64,000 bases of DNA. It comes from Calliphora vicina. Taxonomy: Eukaryota > Arthropoda > Insecta > Diptera > Calliphoridae. Each line of letters starts with the position of its first letter. Position 1 is the first letter of the stretch. The position numbers and the translations under genes were made by a program. Where the stretch lies: assembly GCF_958450345.1 (NCBI RefSeq), contig NC_088780.1:27179667-27243666 (forward strand), in the 5' to 3' direction. Under the pieces are notes generated by a model. It saw only the letters and a program-made list of their open reading frames with translations, was not told the DNA's origin and made no database searches. Below, in pieces: positions 35,857-47,289 of the stretch.

Positions 35857-36097
35857 CACAGAGAAAACAGATTCGTGATAGCAACCGAATTTGTTGCTAA
35901 TCGAATGATTCTATCTTAGTGACCGAATTTTACAGTTGTGGCTACAATATTTTGGAATGTGTAACTAAAATTTGGTTGCCTCAACTGAAATTCTTCTTTA
36001 TCAACTGAATTGTTAGAACTGAAAAATGCTATGTGTGCAACCGAATCATTCGATTGGCAACAAATTCGGTTGCTATCACGAATCTGTTTTCTCTGTG
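35857..36097. mobile_element. 241-bp MITE with 55-bp terminal inverted repeats and TA target
   Basis: TA at 35855-35856 and 36098-36099 flank arms of 55 bp starting CACAGAGAAAACAGATTCGT, with a single mismatch between arms (CTA versus CCA in the middle). The interior repeats the motif GCAACCGAAT / ATTCGGTTGC. No coding capacity. Probably mobilised by a Tc1/mariner transposase. Confidence 0.88.
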
Positions 36098-36120
36098 TAT
36101 GCTTTCATATTTGTATCTTT

Positions 36121-36176
36121 ACCCGGGGTGCCCTGCTATGGGACCCCTGGCCGCACTCCTGGTGGGCGCATGCGGT
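36121..36176. repeat. Short G+C-rich island with two hairpins
   Basis: GGGGTGCCC-TGCTAT-GGGACCCC pairs with one bulge, and CCGCA...TGCGG closes a second loop. The base composition is unlike everything around it; origin unknown. Confidence 0.5.
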
Positions 36177-36522
36177 CAAAATTGAAAATTTAAACTCGTC
36201 AACACTTCTTTGCGCATGTCAAATTTTATTCAAATCTAATTAAGGATTTAGAAATTACAGACTTATTTCCCTTTTTTTCCACTGTGCGAAGTTTTATCTT
36301 CAGTTAATATTTTGAATCAAATGTCAAATAAATTTTTTCTAATCAAAAGCAACGAATTTACTTTATTTTTCTCCTGATAGGTTAATGGTCAACAAAGGGT
36401 TAAGTTTTTCTTAAATTTGTTGCAAATATAAGTATTTTTACTTATGTTCCAATTTTGGTATCAAACAGTAGAATACTTTAATAGTTATTTATTTCGCACG
36501 GAAAAAATGATACTTTGAACTA

Positions 36523-39500
36523 CAGTGCAGAGGGACAAAAAATTTACCCAAAACGGTTAAATTGTACCTGGACCTTATTTTTTTATTTTCAATTATTCAA
36601 AAACAAAGGGTAGTTTTATATTAGGATAAAAAAAATTTGATTTAAGCTCGGTGGGTTAAAAATTGGTGTGTTGCACGAGTGTGTTGCACAAGTGAAAAAT
36701 GCTATTTTTTTTTAATTTTTCTAATAATTTTGCCATTAAATAATTACTTTTGCAATTTAGTATAAAAGTATAGAAATATTTACGTAACTTATTAAAAATT
36801 TCCTAGGCCATTAACGTGGCTCAGGCCACTAGAACAAGAAATGTGGGATCAAAATTAAATATTTTGATAAATATTTAAATAAAAGCTAAATTTTACTTAA
36901 AATATATCCATAGTTACTTGTAAATGAGTTTTTGCCTTCGAAGAATATCGTTCAGCTATTCACAGGTATCACCAAAAACGGCAGTTTAAAACTCCATTTT
37001 CAAATTTTTTTAAACTTTTGTTTAACACTTTTCAGAATTTTTTTATCATCAAATTGGGATTTATTTAGAACACAATAGGAAATAAAAATATGGAAAAACT
37101 ATGACAATACCTCCCATATTTTTTCCGTTCCTGCGATATAAACTTTGCGATTTTTGAGAAAAAATTATTTTTTGGCCATATTCTCAAAAAGAATTATTGC
37201 TAAAATATTGCCAAAAAATCGCCTGTCTGAAACTAATTTTATTTTGTATAAATATTTTTATACAGTCTATTAATGTTTTTGTTTGATTTTATTTTCACTA
37301 CGATACTTAGGATACAACAACAAAACAAACATTTAAATAATAGTGTTTGTTCTAATCATGCTCATCTTACCCACATTCGATAATTTCTTTTGCAAGCGTG
37401 TTTTTATTATGAGTTGAAATAATTCTCATTGGGTTTAAAATATTTATTAAATAAGTAGTTTATTTTTGTCAAAGGCTTTGCAAAAAAATGTGAATTGTAT
37501 GATGTATGATAAACATCTAAAAACATTAAACAATGTTCTTAGATTTTTATTTATTATTTTTTTTTTCTTTCTTTATTTTCTTATTTGCAGTTTTTTCCTC
37601 ATTGTTTCCGTATTTTTGTTGTCTTTTTTATTTTCTTACGTTTTACTGATTTAAACAAATTTTTGTTTGAAATTGTGTTGTAAATACAAATAACTTTTTT
37701 ATCATCCTTTTTGTAATTGATAAAATATTATTTTTTTCAATTAAATTTCATGTTTGAATTTACAAAATTTGTGATAGGTCCTAATTCAAATAAAATTTTG
37801 TCGGATTGAGCAAATTTCTTGATTGAATCGGAAATTTAATTCTTTCTGTGTTTTGGCGAATGAGCCGAGAAAAGAATTATTTAAAAATTGAAGAAAAATT
37901 CAAACTTATTAAGTATGGATCTCAAATAACATCTGTACACCATAATGCTAAAAATTATAAGCATAATAATTTGGACTGCAATATTTTAATTTAATCACTT
38001 TTAATTATTTATGCTTTACACCTTTAATATGCGACTTGCTAAACCTGGTATAGTAATTCCTGGAATTTCCGTATTTTATATTCCTGTATTATCTACATTG
38101 AGTTAAAACCATCATCAATATCATTTTTTTTATTAATTCCTATAAAAAAAAGGAAATGTGCGAAGCTGTAGCCAAAACTCTGTTTTAATAACTTTTCACT
38201 TTAAATTAAATCTACACTTATCAACACATTACTAACACTAAGCCGTTAAGAGCGGCAAATTTAACGTATATTGTTATTTTTCTTCACTTTTCCTTGTATT
38301 TTTTTCTCTTTTACTTAAACAAAATCTTTTTTTTAATTTTAAAAATGAATATACAATGTACTATAAATACCCAAAGTGCTTTCATAGCTAGCAGGATTTT
38401 CATCCTTTTTTTTCACAACTATCACTGCTACTTGGCTTTACTGAAATAAGCTCAAAATAACAAGAGAAAAAGGAAACAAACAAAAAAAAAAATGTCTAAC
38501 AAAAATACTTCTGTTTTTGACCACAGGATTTAAACAGACTTTACCCTTGAATTTAGTGTTACCAAACAGCTCAGTGCTGTGTTAAATGATATAGCTGGCG
38601 TCTAAGAACCAGCTACGGCAGAAGTTATAAACACTTTTATATATATATATTTAGTAACACCCTTCATTTTCAATTTATATGTTTATAAACCAACAAAAGC
38701 CCATTAAAAACATCAACCAGCTCGTACAAGGATACAAGCTTATGCACACCAGGATAATACAGACACCCACACGTTTGGTGGCTATAATGGGACTAAATCA
38801 TTACAGTTTTATATACGTCTGTATTCTTTATATAGTGACATTTTGCACTAAAGAATTTTGAGCAGCAAGTTAATACAAAGTATTAAAGTAAAAACAAACA
38901 AAAAATTACAACGCAAAAAGGATTCCTTAGCTATACAGTAACAGAGAAGAGTTCTTTTGGTATATAAAAGTTTAAAGCGAATTATTGTGGTGCTACTTCA
39001 AAGGGGGCTATATAGAAGTACCTTGGATCCTGATCCATGAATTTGTTTTATGACCAGAAAGTCCTTGAGATTCAAATAGCAAATCTAAGAAACTATGTAT
39101 ATTGTAGGGACTGAGTTCTCAACCTACCGATATTGTCTTTACTGTGCTTATGTAAATGAGAAAATATATGTCGTTCGGAACGCACAACATATCGAAAGAG
39201 TGATATATATTAGTGGTCACTTTTCTAACCACCTTTTCTAGAGTCTTTAAATAATGTTTAATGACATCTATTGGCATTTTGCTAAACAACTAAATATTTT
39301 TAAGTCATGGCGTAAGATTTTTGGCAAAACTTTGCCGTCAGGTTGCTCTGGTTAGATTAATATTTCAATTTGAAAATATTGTAAACCGCTTTTTTTCTCA
39401 GAGGTTTTCCGCATTCAATAAAAAAAAGATCAGAGTATTTATTGTTCATCAAATGGGCCCCCAAAGATTTGGGGCCTTGGTCTTATTTTTGCATAATTTT

Positions 39501-39900
39501 CATATCTTGCCTCTCTGAGGCAAAAATGTAGCCTTTTTCATAAAAAACTAAAATTATGAAAATATAAAATATATAAAAAAAACTTCATCTTCAAGATCAA
39601 AATCGCAAAAAACTTTAAAAAATTCGATTTTATTTACCTTTTTTCCCCTGTTCAGGTCATAAAAAAGGGTTCCAAGATAAGGGCTACAGCTTTGCCTCAG
39701 AGAGTAAATCAAAATTCCAAACTATTTGAAAGATATGAGCCAGGGAAAACGATCACATTTTTTCAAAACTTACATTCATAAAAGTGGGCATAACTGGGAG
39801 ACATGGGTCTTTATTATTTTGGTAATAGAGTGGTTAGATTACTAACCAATTAGATTGAAATAGCTTCTATATAATGTATTTATCTACATAATATTATATT
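36523..39900. other. Intron, no recognised element
   Basis: A+T-rich. A short duplicated phrase GTGTTGCACxAGTG occurs at 36668-36697. From about 39170 to 39900 the sequence (CTCAGAGG, GCCTCTCTGAGG, repeated TAACCA phrases) may be flank of the piggyBac relic that follows. Not otherwise interpretable. Confidence 0.5.
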
Positions 39901-39911
39901 ATTTTGTAAGG

Positions 39912-40330
39912 ATGTCGCGTGTACTCAATGAACATTAAATTGAAGATATTTTGTTCGAAGTTATGCCTTCGGATAAGCAAAGTGTCTGCTGTCTTGAATC
40001 CGACAAAAAACAGAATTATTATGAGCAAGTCGATCTGATGATGGTACTCGGTGACATACCTCCGATGTTCCCAGTCAAAAAATGAAGGAGATTTTGATTC
40101 GGATGATCACATACCTCTATAAATTTTGGCTAACACTTCTGGTAGTGACTCAAATAACCAAACTGCTGTGGTGGAACCGAAATGGTGAAAAAATTGTCAA
40201 TTGGAAGAGCTGGTTGATTACACAGAAGGTGGGGTATGCCAAATGATTTAAAAGAACTGGAGAATGTCTCATCTACACAGCTATTTCGTTAGTTTTGTTC
40301 AGAAAATTTAGTCAAAATGACAAATATTAT
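39912..40330 (+). pseudogene. piggyBac-like transposase, N-terminal relic
   Basis: From ATG at 39912: MSRVLNEH, stop, IEDILFEVMPSDKQSV, ESDKKQNYYEQVD, and after a shift GDFDSDDHIPL, SGSDSNNQTAVVEPKW, LVDYTEGGVCQM. After another shift comes LKELENVSSTQLF. A start with an I/L-E-I/L helix followed by an Asp/Ser/Glu-rich region and a P-W/KW step before the catalytic core is the usual layout of piggyBac-like N-termini. The core is missing. Confidence 0.5.
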
Positions 40331-40403
40331 GGATTAAGATGGTTAATAAACTAACCACCTTATTCCATAAATACGTTTAGCTGTATTTTTATTTTAAACT
40401 AGT

Positions 40404-40740
40404 TGAGCGCCCCGGCTTCGCGCGCTAGCATTTACTAATGTTCTTCTTCAAGTTTCCCCAACCCACATACACCTGCCTGTTCTTATTTATTTCCAAATAT
40501 AATATCTAAATTTTTACTGCATACTTTAGGGATTTTTCTTTTATTACAGTTGACTGGACTCAAAAAAGAAAAAAAATCCGAGATTTACCCGGAATTTTTG
40601 AATTTTTTTCTTTACAAACCTTCTCCTGAAAATTTCGAATCAAATAAAAAAAAATCAGCCAAATCGCTCCAGCCGTTCTCACGTGATGGCATTACATCAT
40701 ATACCGGCGGATAGAGGGGATTAACTACGTGGATGTGTAT
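40404..40740 (+). mobile_element. Repeat beginning CTAGTTGAGCGCCCCGGCTT (short relative of 46882 element)
   Basis: Start AACTAGTTGAGCGCCCCGGC is a clear variant of AACTAGCTGACCCGGTGCGC at 46880. The right part (CGCTCCAGCCGTTCTCACGT, then CATACCGGCGGATAGAGG) corresponds to AGCTTCAGCCGTTTGGGCTG at 50590. No coding. Class unknown. Confidence 0.55.
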
Positions 40741-41839
40741 AGGTAACACTAAACAGAGAGAAATAACATGTAATGTTAAAATAAACCTGAATTAAAAATT
40801 CGTTTGTTATTTTGTTTAATTTCATCATGCATGTGATCCCTGCCTCTCAGTGTACTGAAAACAACAACAAAAATGAAATATTTGTATTTTTCTACGCTCT
40901 TGTACTGAGAAATTAATAAAAAAAAGTTAAAAAAGAACAAACATGCGGCATAGACCTGCTTTGTTGAATGTTGTCTAACAAGTGAATGAAATATATATAT
41001 TTTTACGTTCTTTATGAGTATTGTTTGAGTATTGCTGTGGGTATTGCTTCCGATAGTGTTGTGTGAAGTTAGAAGTAAACAAGTGAAACTTAGTGGTACT
41101 TTCTTATATCTTCTTCATTCATTCTTATCTTTGCAGTTTGTAGTCTTAGTATTGAATTTCCTGATCCCCAAAAAGTTACTATCAAAAGCAATGAATAATA
41201 ATTACTATTGAATAGCCAATTGCGGCTAATAAATCATCTCACAGTTACAACTTTGAGTTTCGGGGCACAGCTAGCATAGCGCAAGGTATCGATCATTTCA
41301 TTGGAAAGGATCAATAAAAAGTTACTTTTTTCATTTGGTTCTTCTATGTATGTCGAGAGGCAAAGTACATATATCCTTCAAAGTGGACCTTATTGATACG
41401 TTTTATTTCTTCTAATGGTATTTTTCAACTCTCCGTTATTAAATAGACCTGCAAACCTAAAAATACTCATATGTTTCCCAATGCGAGCTAACAAAATACC
41501 GATATTTATATATATACATTTTCCATTGCCTATGGTAGGGCGTTTTCTCCAAACAAATTTATATATGTCTTGTCTAAACCACTATTTACAAAAAAAACAA
41601 AACAATAGTAACTAATAGTATTATAGAGCAAGCAAATAAATGCAAAAGGTTATAAAACCAACATTTTTTGTACAAACCAGAAAAAGTTCAAAAACTTTTT
41701 GGTACAAAGCAACAAATATTCGTAATAATAAACTTTTATTTAGCAATAATGTGGTTAAAATAATGTAAAATTGTTGTTTATGTCTACAGTAGCAACAACA
41801 ATTACACAGCTACAACAATAAATGAAACATTTAAAACTA
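40741..41839. other. Intron, no recognisable feature
   Basis: A+T-rich sequence with nothing recognised. Confidence 0.6.
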
Positions 41840-41990
41840 TATATCGTTACATTTATATAGAAAGGCCCTAACTCGTGTTTTTTTAAGTTGAGAATTGTTT
41901 GGCTAATTTGGGCCATTTATCGAAATAAACGAAAATTTGGGCTTACAAAAAACATGAATTAGGGTCTTTCTATATTAAGGTAACGATATA
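41840..41990. mobile_element. 150-bp MITE with ~44-bp imperfect inverted repeats
   Basis: TATATCGTTACATTTATATAG at the left matches, reversed, CTATATTAAGGTAACGATATA at the right. Pairing continues through GAAAGGCCCTAACTCGTGTT / AACATGAATTAGGGTCTTTC. The centre is short. It can fold into a near-complete hairpin. Confidence 0.78.
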
Positions 41991-42615
41991 AACAGACTTT
42001 AGCTTAGAATAATACAAATTTCCCAATAAGTTATAGATATCTATCTACACAATGATATAAAATTCATTGAATTCATTTGTATTATTGACTTTACAACTGC
42101 TACTTAAATAAGCTTACAAATACATTGTTCCATTGAACAATTTTTGTTATTAATACTATTTTGGTATTAGAAAGACTTATTTAGTACTTTGTCAACCCTT
42201 AAATTAAATTGTTTCTTTATTTTTTGTAAAGTTTTACTTGATTTTGGATTTTAATTTAATTACAAACAAATATTTGAAATGTTTGTTAAAAGAAAAAACA
42301 GCAAAGAAAACTACCCCATTATAGTAAGAGTATGGTAATGCTTTGTCAAAAGGGATGAAAGAAAATACATTGATTTGTAGTTTAAATCAGTTTAATTTAA
42401 GGTTGTAAATAATACCTTAGGCATTTGCCAAGTATTTATAATGTTTTTCTAAAGAAATAACAATCGAAATTAGATATTTATGACTTAAAACTACATTGTA
42501 GTAACTACTTAATTTGAAATTCTACAAAGACCAATACAAGTCTGAAACTTTGTAAGCACAGTTAACTAAAATTTCGTTAATAATATAATAAACCTTAAAG
42601 GCTATGAATACTTAC
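41991..42615 (-). other. Intron immediately after the donor at 42615
   Basis: A+T-rich; nothing recognised. Confidence 0.6.
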
Positions 42616-42760
42616 AAAACACATTTAATTTCATGGCCGTTTCCCGTATGCCATTTCTCACTAGTTCATTGGTGGCTCGACAGGATAAAGCCTTACCATG
42701 GTCCTCTCGTGTGGGTGTAATAGAAAGCACTGATGTACTAACATTGCCATCCTCTGATAC
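42616..42760 (-). CDS. Sidestep-family Ig protein, exon encoding second half of the same Ig domain
   Basis: The exon follows acceptor TTTTGTTATTTTAG and runs to TTT-T before the consensus donor GTAAGTATTC. It is 145 nt, phase 0 in and phase 1 out. It reads VSEDGNVSTSVLSITPTRE, then DHGKALSCRATNE: the D-x-G-x-x-L-x-C strand bearing the second disulphide cysteine of the Ig domain opened in the previous exon. It closes with a beta strand TAMKLNVF. Together the two exons give a complete Ig domain of about 95 residues. The 48 whole codons contain no stop and the phase matches both neighbours, so the model is strong although no ORF of usual size marks it. Confidence 0.9.
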
Positions 42761-42837
42761 CTAAAATAACAAAACCAGTATTTAATTCACACATACTTAA
42801 GCTACATAAATAATAGAATATTATTTAAAATATTTAC
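42761..42837 (-). other. 77-bp intron splitting one Ig domain
   Basis: This is the only short intron in the window: donor GTAAATATT directly after an AAG lysine codon, acceptor TTGTTATTTTAG before GTA. It is a phase 0 intron of minimal fly size between two halves of one Ig fold, in contrast to its neighbours of 16-17 kb or more. Confidence 0.88.
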
Positions 42838-42989
42838 CTTTTGGCTATGGCCATTCAACTCCACATTGCCCATCCACCAGGTAATTTTTGCCGGTGGCCT
42901 AGAACCAATGGCCTGGCATTCAATTTCATATTTACGATCTGCTGACATGGGTTGATTATTAAATGAGATTTCTACTAATAAAGGACGCA
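42838..42989 (-). CDS. Sidestep-family Ig protein, exon encoding first half of the next Ig domain
   Basis: This exon starts after an acceptor preceded by TTAATTTTCCAG and ends with AAAAG before a GTAAATATT donor. It is 152 nt, phase 1 in and phase 0 out, so it joins exactly to 60503-60712; the split codon becomes Leu, giving LRPLLVEISF. It then reads YEIECQAIGSRPPAKITWW, with the first Ig disulphide cysteine (C in IEC) and the core tryptophan spaced as in I-set/C2-set Ig domains, and closes in GNVELNGHSQK. It is separated by only 77 bp from the exon at 42616-42760, which completes the domain. The preceding intron is about 17.5 kb and holds the minisatellite at 43580-46280. The linker RPLLVEI after an Ig domain is a recurrent Side-family feature (recalled, not searched). 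Confidence 0.9.
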
Positions 42990-43578
42990 CTGGAAAATTA
43001 AAAAAAAAATAAAACACCAAGTAAATCATGTTTAATTGTTATATTATAAAAATAGACAAGCTGTTTAAAAATGTTGCAATTTATAATTTAATATCTGTTT
43101 CTAGATTTAATAATAAATTCTGTTTCATATTATCAACTACATAAATACATAAACTGTTTTTATGATAATTATTAAAACAAATTGTTTTTAATTTTTTAAC
43201 CGCAACAAATAAATTTTTATTGCTAAAAAGTGTTTTTAATAAGCTTAATAAAACATTGTATTAAATAAAAAAAGTTTAAATAAATAAAACAAAAAACGAT
43301 TAAAAGCAAAACCTGCAAATCATATGCCAGAGTCGAGAAAAAAATTATTAAAAAATAAGGTTGTATTTATGTCATTGCACAGCTCTTTTTTTTTGCTTAA
43401 TAATTTTAATTAATTGCTAAGTGAGATTTTCAAATAGTATTAACGTGTTATGTTTGTTGTATTTGTGCAAAAGTAACAGCAAAAACCTTGTGTTTTTTAT
43501 AACGATATCATTACGTTTTAATAATTTAAAGAATAATGATTATGATAAAAATAAAGTTTAAACATTATTTTATATCAT
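42990..43578 (-). other. Intron 3' end before the acceptor at 42990-42991
   Basis: A+T-rich; polypyrimidine acceptor on the minus strand; nothing else recognised. Confidence 0.65.
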
Positions 43579-43579
43579 T

Positions 43580-45548
43580 TCTAGTTCAGGTTATAGTTTA
43601 TGTTCTACTTCAGGTTCTAGTTCAAGTTCTAGTTCAGGTCCAAGTTCAGGTCATAGTTCAGGACCCAGTTCGGGTTCTAGTTCAGGTTTTATTCCAGGTT
43701 CTAGTTCAGGTTTTAGTTTAGGTTCTAGTTCAGGTTTTAGTTTAGGTTCTAGTTCAGGTTCTAGTTCAAGTTCAAGTTCTACTTTTAGTTCAGGTCCTAG
43801 TTCAGGTTCTAGTTCAGGTTCTAGTTCAGGTTCTAGTTCAGGTTCTAGTTCAGGTCCTAGTGCAGGTTCCAGTTCAGGTTCTAGTTCAGGTTCTAGTTCA
43901 GGTTCTAGTTCACGTCCTAGTGCAGGTTCCAGCTCAGGTTCTAGATCAGGTTCTGGTTCAGGTTCTAGTTAAGGTTCTAGTTCAGGTTCTAGTTCAGGTT
44001 CTAGTTCAGTTCCTAGTTCAGGTTCTGTTTCAGGTTCTAGTTCAGGTTCTGTTTCAGGTTCTAGTTCAGGTTCTAGTTCAGGTTCTAGTTCAGGTTCTAG
44101 TTCAGGTTCTAGTTCAGTTCCTAGTTCAGGTTCTGTTTCAGGTTCTAGTTCAGGTTCTGTTTCAGGTTCTAGTTCAGGTTCTAGTTCAGGTTCTAGTTCA
44201 GGTTCTAGTTCAGGTTCTAGTTCAGTTCCTAGTTCAGGTTCTGTTTCAGGTTCTAGTTCAGGTTCTGTTTCAGGTTCTAGTTCAGGTTCTAGTTCAGGTT
44301 CTAGTTCAGGTTCTAGTTCAGTTCCTAGTTCAGGTTCTGTTTCAGGTTCTAGTTCAGGTTCTAGTTCAGGTTCTAGTTCAAGTTCTAGTTCTGGCTCTAG
44401 TTCATGTTCTAGTTCAGGTTCTATTTAAGGTTCTATTTAAGGTTCTATTTAAGGTTCTATTTAAGGTTCTACTTCAGGTTCTATTTAAGGTTCTACTTCA
44501 GGTTCCAGTTCAGGTTCTAGTTCAGATTCTAGTTCAGGTGTCAGTTCAGGTTCTAGTTCAGGTTCTAGTTCAGGTTTTAGTTCAGGTTCTAGTTCAGGTT
44601 CTATTTAAGGTTCTAGTTCAGGTTCTAGTTTAGGTTCTAGTTCAGATTCTTGTTCAGGTTCTAGTTCAGGTTCTAGTTCTGGTTCTATTTCAGGATCTAG
44701 TTCAGGATCTAGTTCGGGTTCTAGTTCAGGTTCTAGTTAAGGTTCTTGTTCTTGTTCAGGTTCTAGTTCTGGTTCCAGTTCAGGTTCTAGTTCAGGTTCT
44801 AGTTCAGGTCCTAGTGCAGGTTCCAGTTCAGGTTCTAGTTCAGGTTCAGGTTCTAGTTCAGGTTCTAGTTCAGGTCCTAGTGCAGGTTCCAGCTCAGGTT
44901 CTAGATCAGGTTCTAGTTCAGGTTCTAGTTCAGGTTCTAGTTCAGGTTCTAGTTCAGGTTCTAGTTCAGGTTCTAGTTCAGTTCCTAGTTCAGGTTCTGT
45001 TTCAGGTTCTAGTTCAGGTTCTAGTTCAGGTTTTAGTTCAAGTTCAAGTTCTAGTTCTGGCTCTAGTTCATGTTCTAGTTCAGGTTCTATTTAAGGTTCT
45101 ATTTAAGGTTCTATTTAAGGTTCTACTTCAGGTTCCAGTTCAGGTTCTAGTTCAGATTCTAGTTCAGGTGTCAGTTCAGGTTTTGTTCAGGTTCTAGTTC
45201 AGGTTCTAGTTAAGGTTCTAGTTCAGGTTCTATTTAAGGTTCTATTTAAGGTTCTAGTTCAGGTTCTAGTTTAGGTTCTAGTTCAGATTCTATTTCAGGT
45301 GTCAGTTCAGGTTCTAGTTCAGGTTCTAGTTCAGGTTCTAGTTCAGATTCTAGTTCAGGTGTCAGTTCAGGTTCTAGTTCAGGTTTTAGTTCAGGTTCTA
45401 GTTGAGGTTCTATTTAAGATTCTATTTAAGGTTCTAGTTCAGCTTCTAGTTCAGGTTCTAGTTCAGATTCTAGTTCAGGTGTCAGTTCAGGTTTCAGTTC
45501 AGGTTCTAGTTCAGGTTCTAGTTCAGGTTCTATTTAAGGTTCTAGTTC
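43580..45548. repeat. 12-bp minisatellite AGTTCAGGTTCT with higher-order structure
   Basis: About 160 tandem copies of AGTTCAGGTTCT with scattered variants. The variant block AGTTCAGTTCCTAG plus TGTTTCAGG recurs at 44006, 44114, 44222 and 44318 (spacing 108, 108 and 96 bp, whole multiples of 12) and again at 44978. The segment around GTGCAGGTTCCAGCTCAGG recurs at about 43920 and 44880 (960 bp apart). So local units of 96-108 bp were copied inside larger duplications. Because 12 is a multiple of 3, one frame reads Val-Gln-Val-Leu without stops for up to 257 codons; this is a by-product, not a gene. Confidence 0.95.
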
Positions 45549-46280
45549 AGTTCTTGTTCAGTTTTAGTTCAGTTCTAGTTCAGTTCTAGTTCTAGTTCAG
45601 ATCTAGTTCAGTTCTAGTTCAGTTCTAGTTCAGTTCTAGTTCAATTCTAGTTCAGTTCTAGTTCAGTTCTAGTTCAGTTCTAGTTCAGTTCTAGTTCAGT
45701 TCTAGTTCAGTTCTAGTTCAGTTCTAGTTCAGTTCTAGTTCAGTTCTAGTTCAGTTCTAGTTCAGTTCTAGTTCAGTTCTAGTTCAGTTCTAGTTCAGTT
45801 CTAGTTCAGTTCTAGTTCAGTTCTAGTTCAGTTCTAGTTCAGTTCTAGTTTAGTTCTAGTTCAGTTCTAGTTCAGTTCTAGTTCAGTTCTAGTTCAGTTC
45901 TAGTTCAGTTCTAGTTCAGTTCTAGTTCAGTTCTAGTTCAGTTCTAGTTCAGTTCTAGTTCAGTTCTAGTTCAGTTCTAGTTCAGTTCTAGTTCAGTTCT
46001 AGTTCAGTTCTAGTTCAGTTCTAGTTCAGTTCTAGTTCAGTTCTAGTTCAGTTCTAGTTCAGTTCTAGTTCAGTTCTAGTTCAGTTCTAGTTCAGTTCTA
46101 GTTCAGTTCTAGTTCAGTTCTAGTTCAGTTCTAGTTCAGTTCTAGTTCAGTTCTAGTTCAGTTCTAGTTCAGTTCTAGTTCAGTTCTAGTTCAGTTCTAG
46201 TTCAGTTCTAGTTCAGTTCTAGTTCAGTTCTAGTTCAGTTCAGTTCAGTTCTAGTTCAGTTCTAGTTCAGTTTTAGTTCT
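45549..46280. repeat. 11-bp minisatellite AGTTCAGTTCT, highly homogeneous
   Basis: It directly continues the 12-bp array. Here the unit has lost one G (AGTTCAGTTCT) and about 65 copies are almost identical, with only a few changes (for example TTTAGTT near 45850 and a short CAGTTCAGTT slip near 46240). The uniformity against the variable 12-bp part indicates a later, separate expansion. The array lies about 590-3290 bp upstream (transcript sense) of the Ig exon at 42989. Confidence 0.95.
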
Positions 46281-46881
46281 TCATTCTGTTTAAATGTCAC
46301 ACACTTTTCAATCTCACATTATAGCAGTTCGAGTAGCCCTGTCTAAAGTGTCATGCAAACTTACTAGGTTGGTGCTAACAAATTTTCATACATTTGGAGA
46401 GTGGCAAAATAAAGTAATAAATTAAGTTGAGTTTTCTTAATTTTAAAAAAAAATATATATTTAGTAAATTTTTTTCTGACAAACCCTAATAACTAGACTC
46501 TAAGCAGATGTTTAATGTTATTGTTATTTTTTAATATTTAAAAATTTTATTTTTTCAACAAAACCGCATAGTATTCCATTTAATATTTCTTTTTTTTGTA
46601 ACAATTTTTGCTGCAACCACATTTTCCCTTTTGTTATTTTTTTAATTTTTTCTGCTTTTTTGGTGTAAATTTATTTTAAACAACATTTTTAATATTTAAT
46701 TTGCTATTACAATTATTTTAATTATGCGTTTGAGTGTATGCAATAAGAATGGCTCTTTAACTAAAACGATTAAGTGCACTTTATGAATTTTTGTTTAAAT
46801 TTGAATTGTCTGCCTCCCGTGACAAAATATTGTGGCCATAATTAATAAAATATTTAGTTAAAAGATATATTATTAATAACT
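46281..46881. other. Intron, no recognisable feature
   Basis: A+T-rich, between the minisatellite and the GTACC element. Confidence 0.6.
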
Positions 46882-47289
46882 AGCTGACCCGGTGCGCTTC
46901 GCCACCCCAATTAGAAGAAAGAAATAGTACTATCAAGTCTCACTTTGTGAATCTAATTGTAAATGTCTAATTTCATATTTCTGGGTCCATTATTATAGAA
47001 AATGCAAAATGTGTTCCTAATTTTAAATTTTAATGTTTATTATTATAAAATATTCAAAAAGCACCATTGCAATAAGGAAATAGTACCATTGATTATCACT
47101 TTTAAAATCGCATTCACTAAACCATAACCCGTCAAGCCTGAATTTTAGATTTGTATATCATTTCCTATATTATCAACTAATTTTGTTTCTATAATACTTA
47201 AGATTTAATAAATTATCACAAAACCGAAATCGATCGGTTTTTAATTTTTTAAAACCGAAACCGCGGTTTTGAAATTCTTCGATTTTTTG

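Larger units (their letters stand above)
34911..36520. mobile_element. 1.6-kb DNA transposon relic with 30-bp terminal inverted repeats
   Basis: TA (34909-34910 and 36521-36522) flanks ends GTTCAAAGTATCACTTTTTC and its reverse, 30 bp with one mismatch (34911-34940, 36491-36520). Inside lie a short ATG frame (METN-like start near 35179), an open fragment at 35635-35812, and two smaller inverted-repeat elements. This looks like a formerly larger element colonised by MITEs. Confidence 0.75.

Noticed and set aside
43860..45589. Long open frames of Val-Gln-Val-Leu repeats (up to 257 codons)
   Set aside because: They follow automatically from a 12-bp repeat with no stop in one frame; frame breaks where the unit becomes 11 bp; no start context or splice support.
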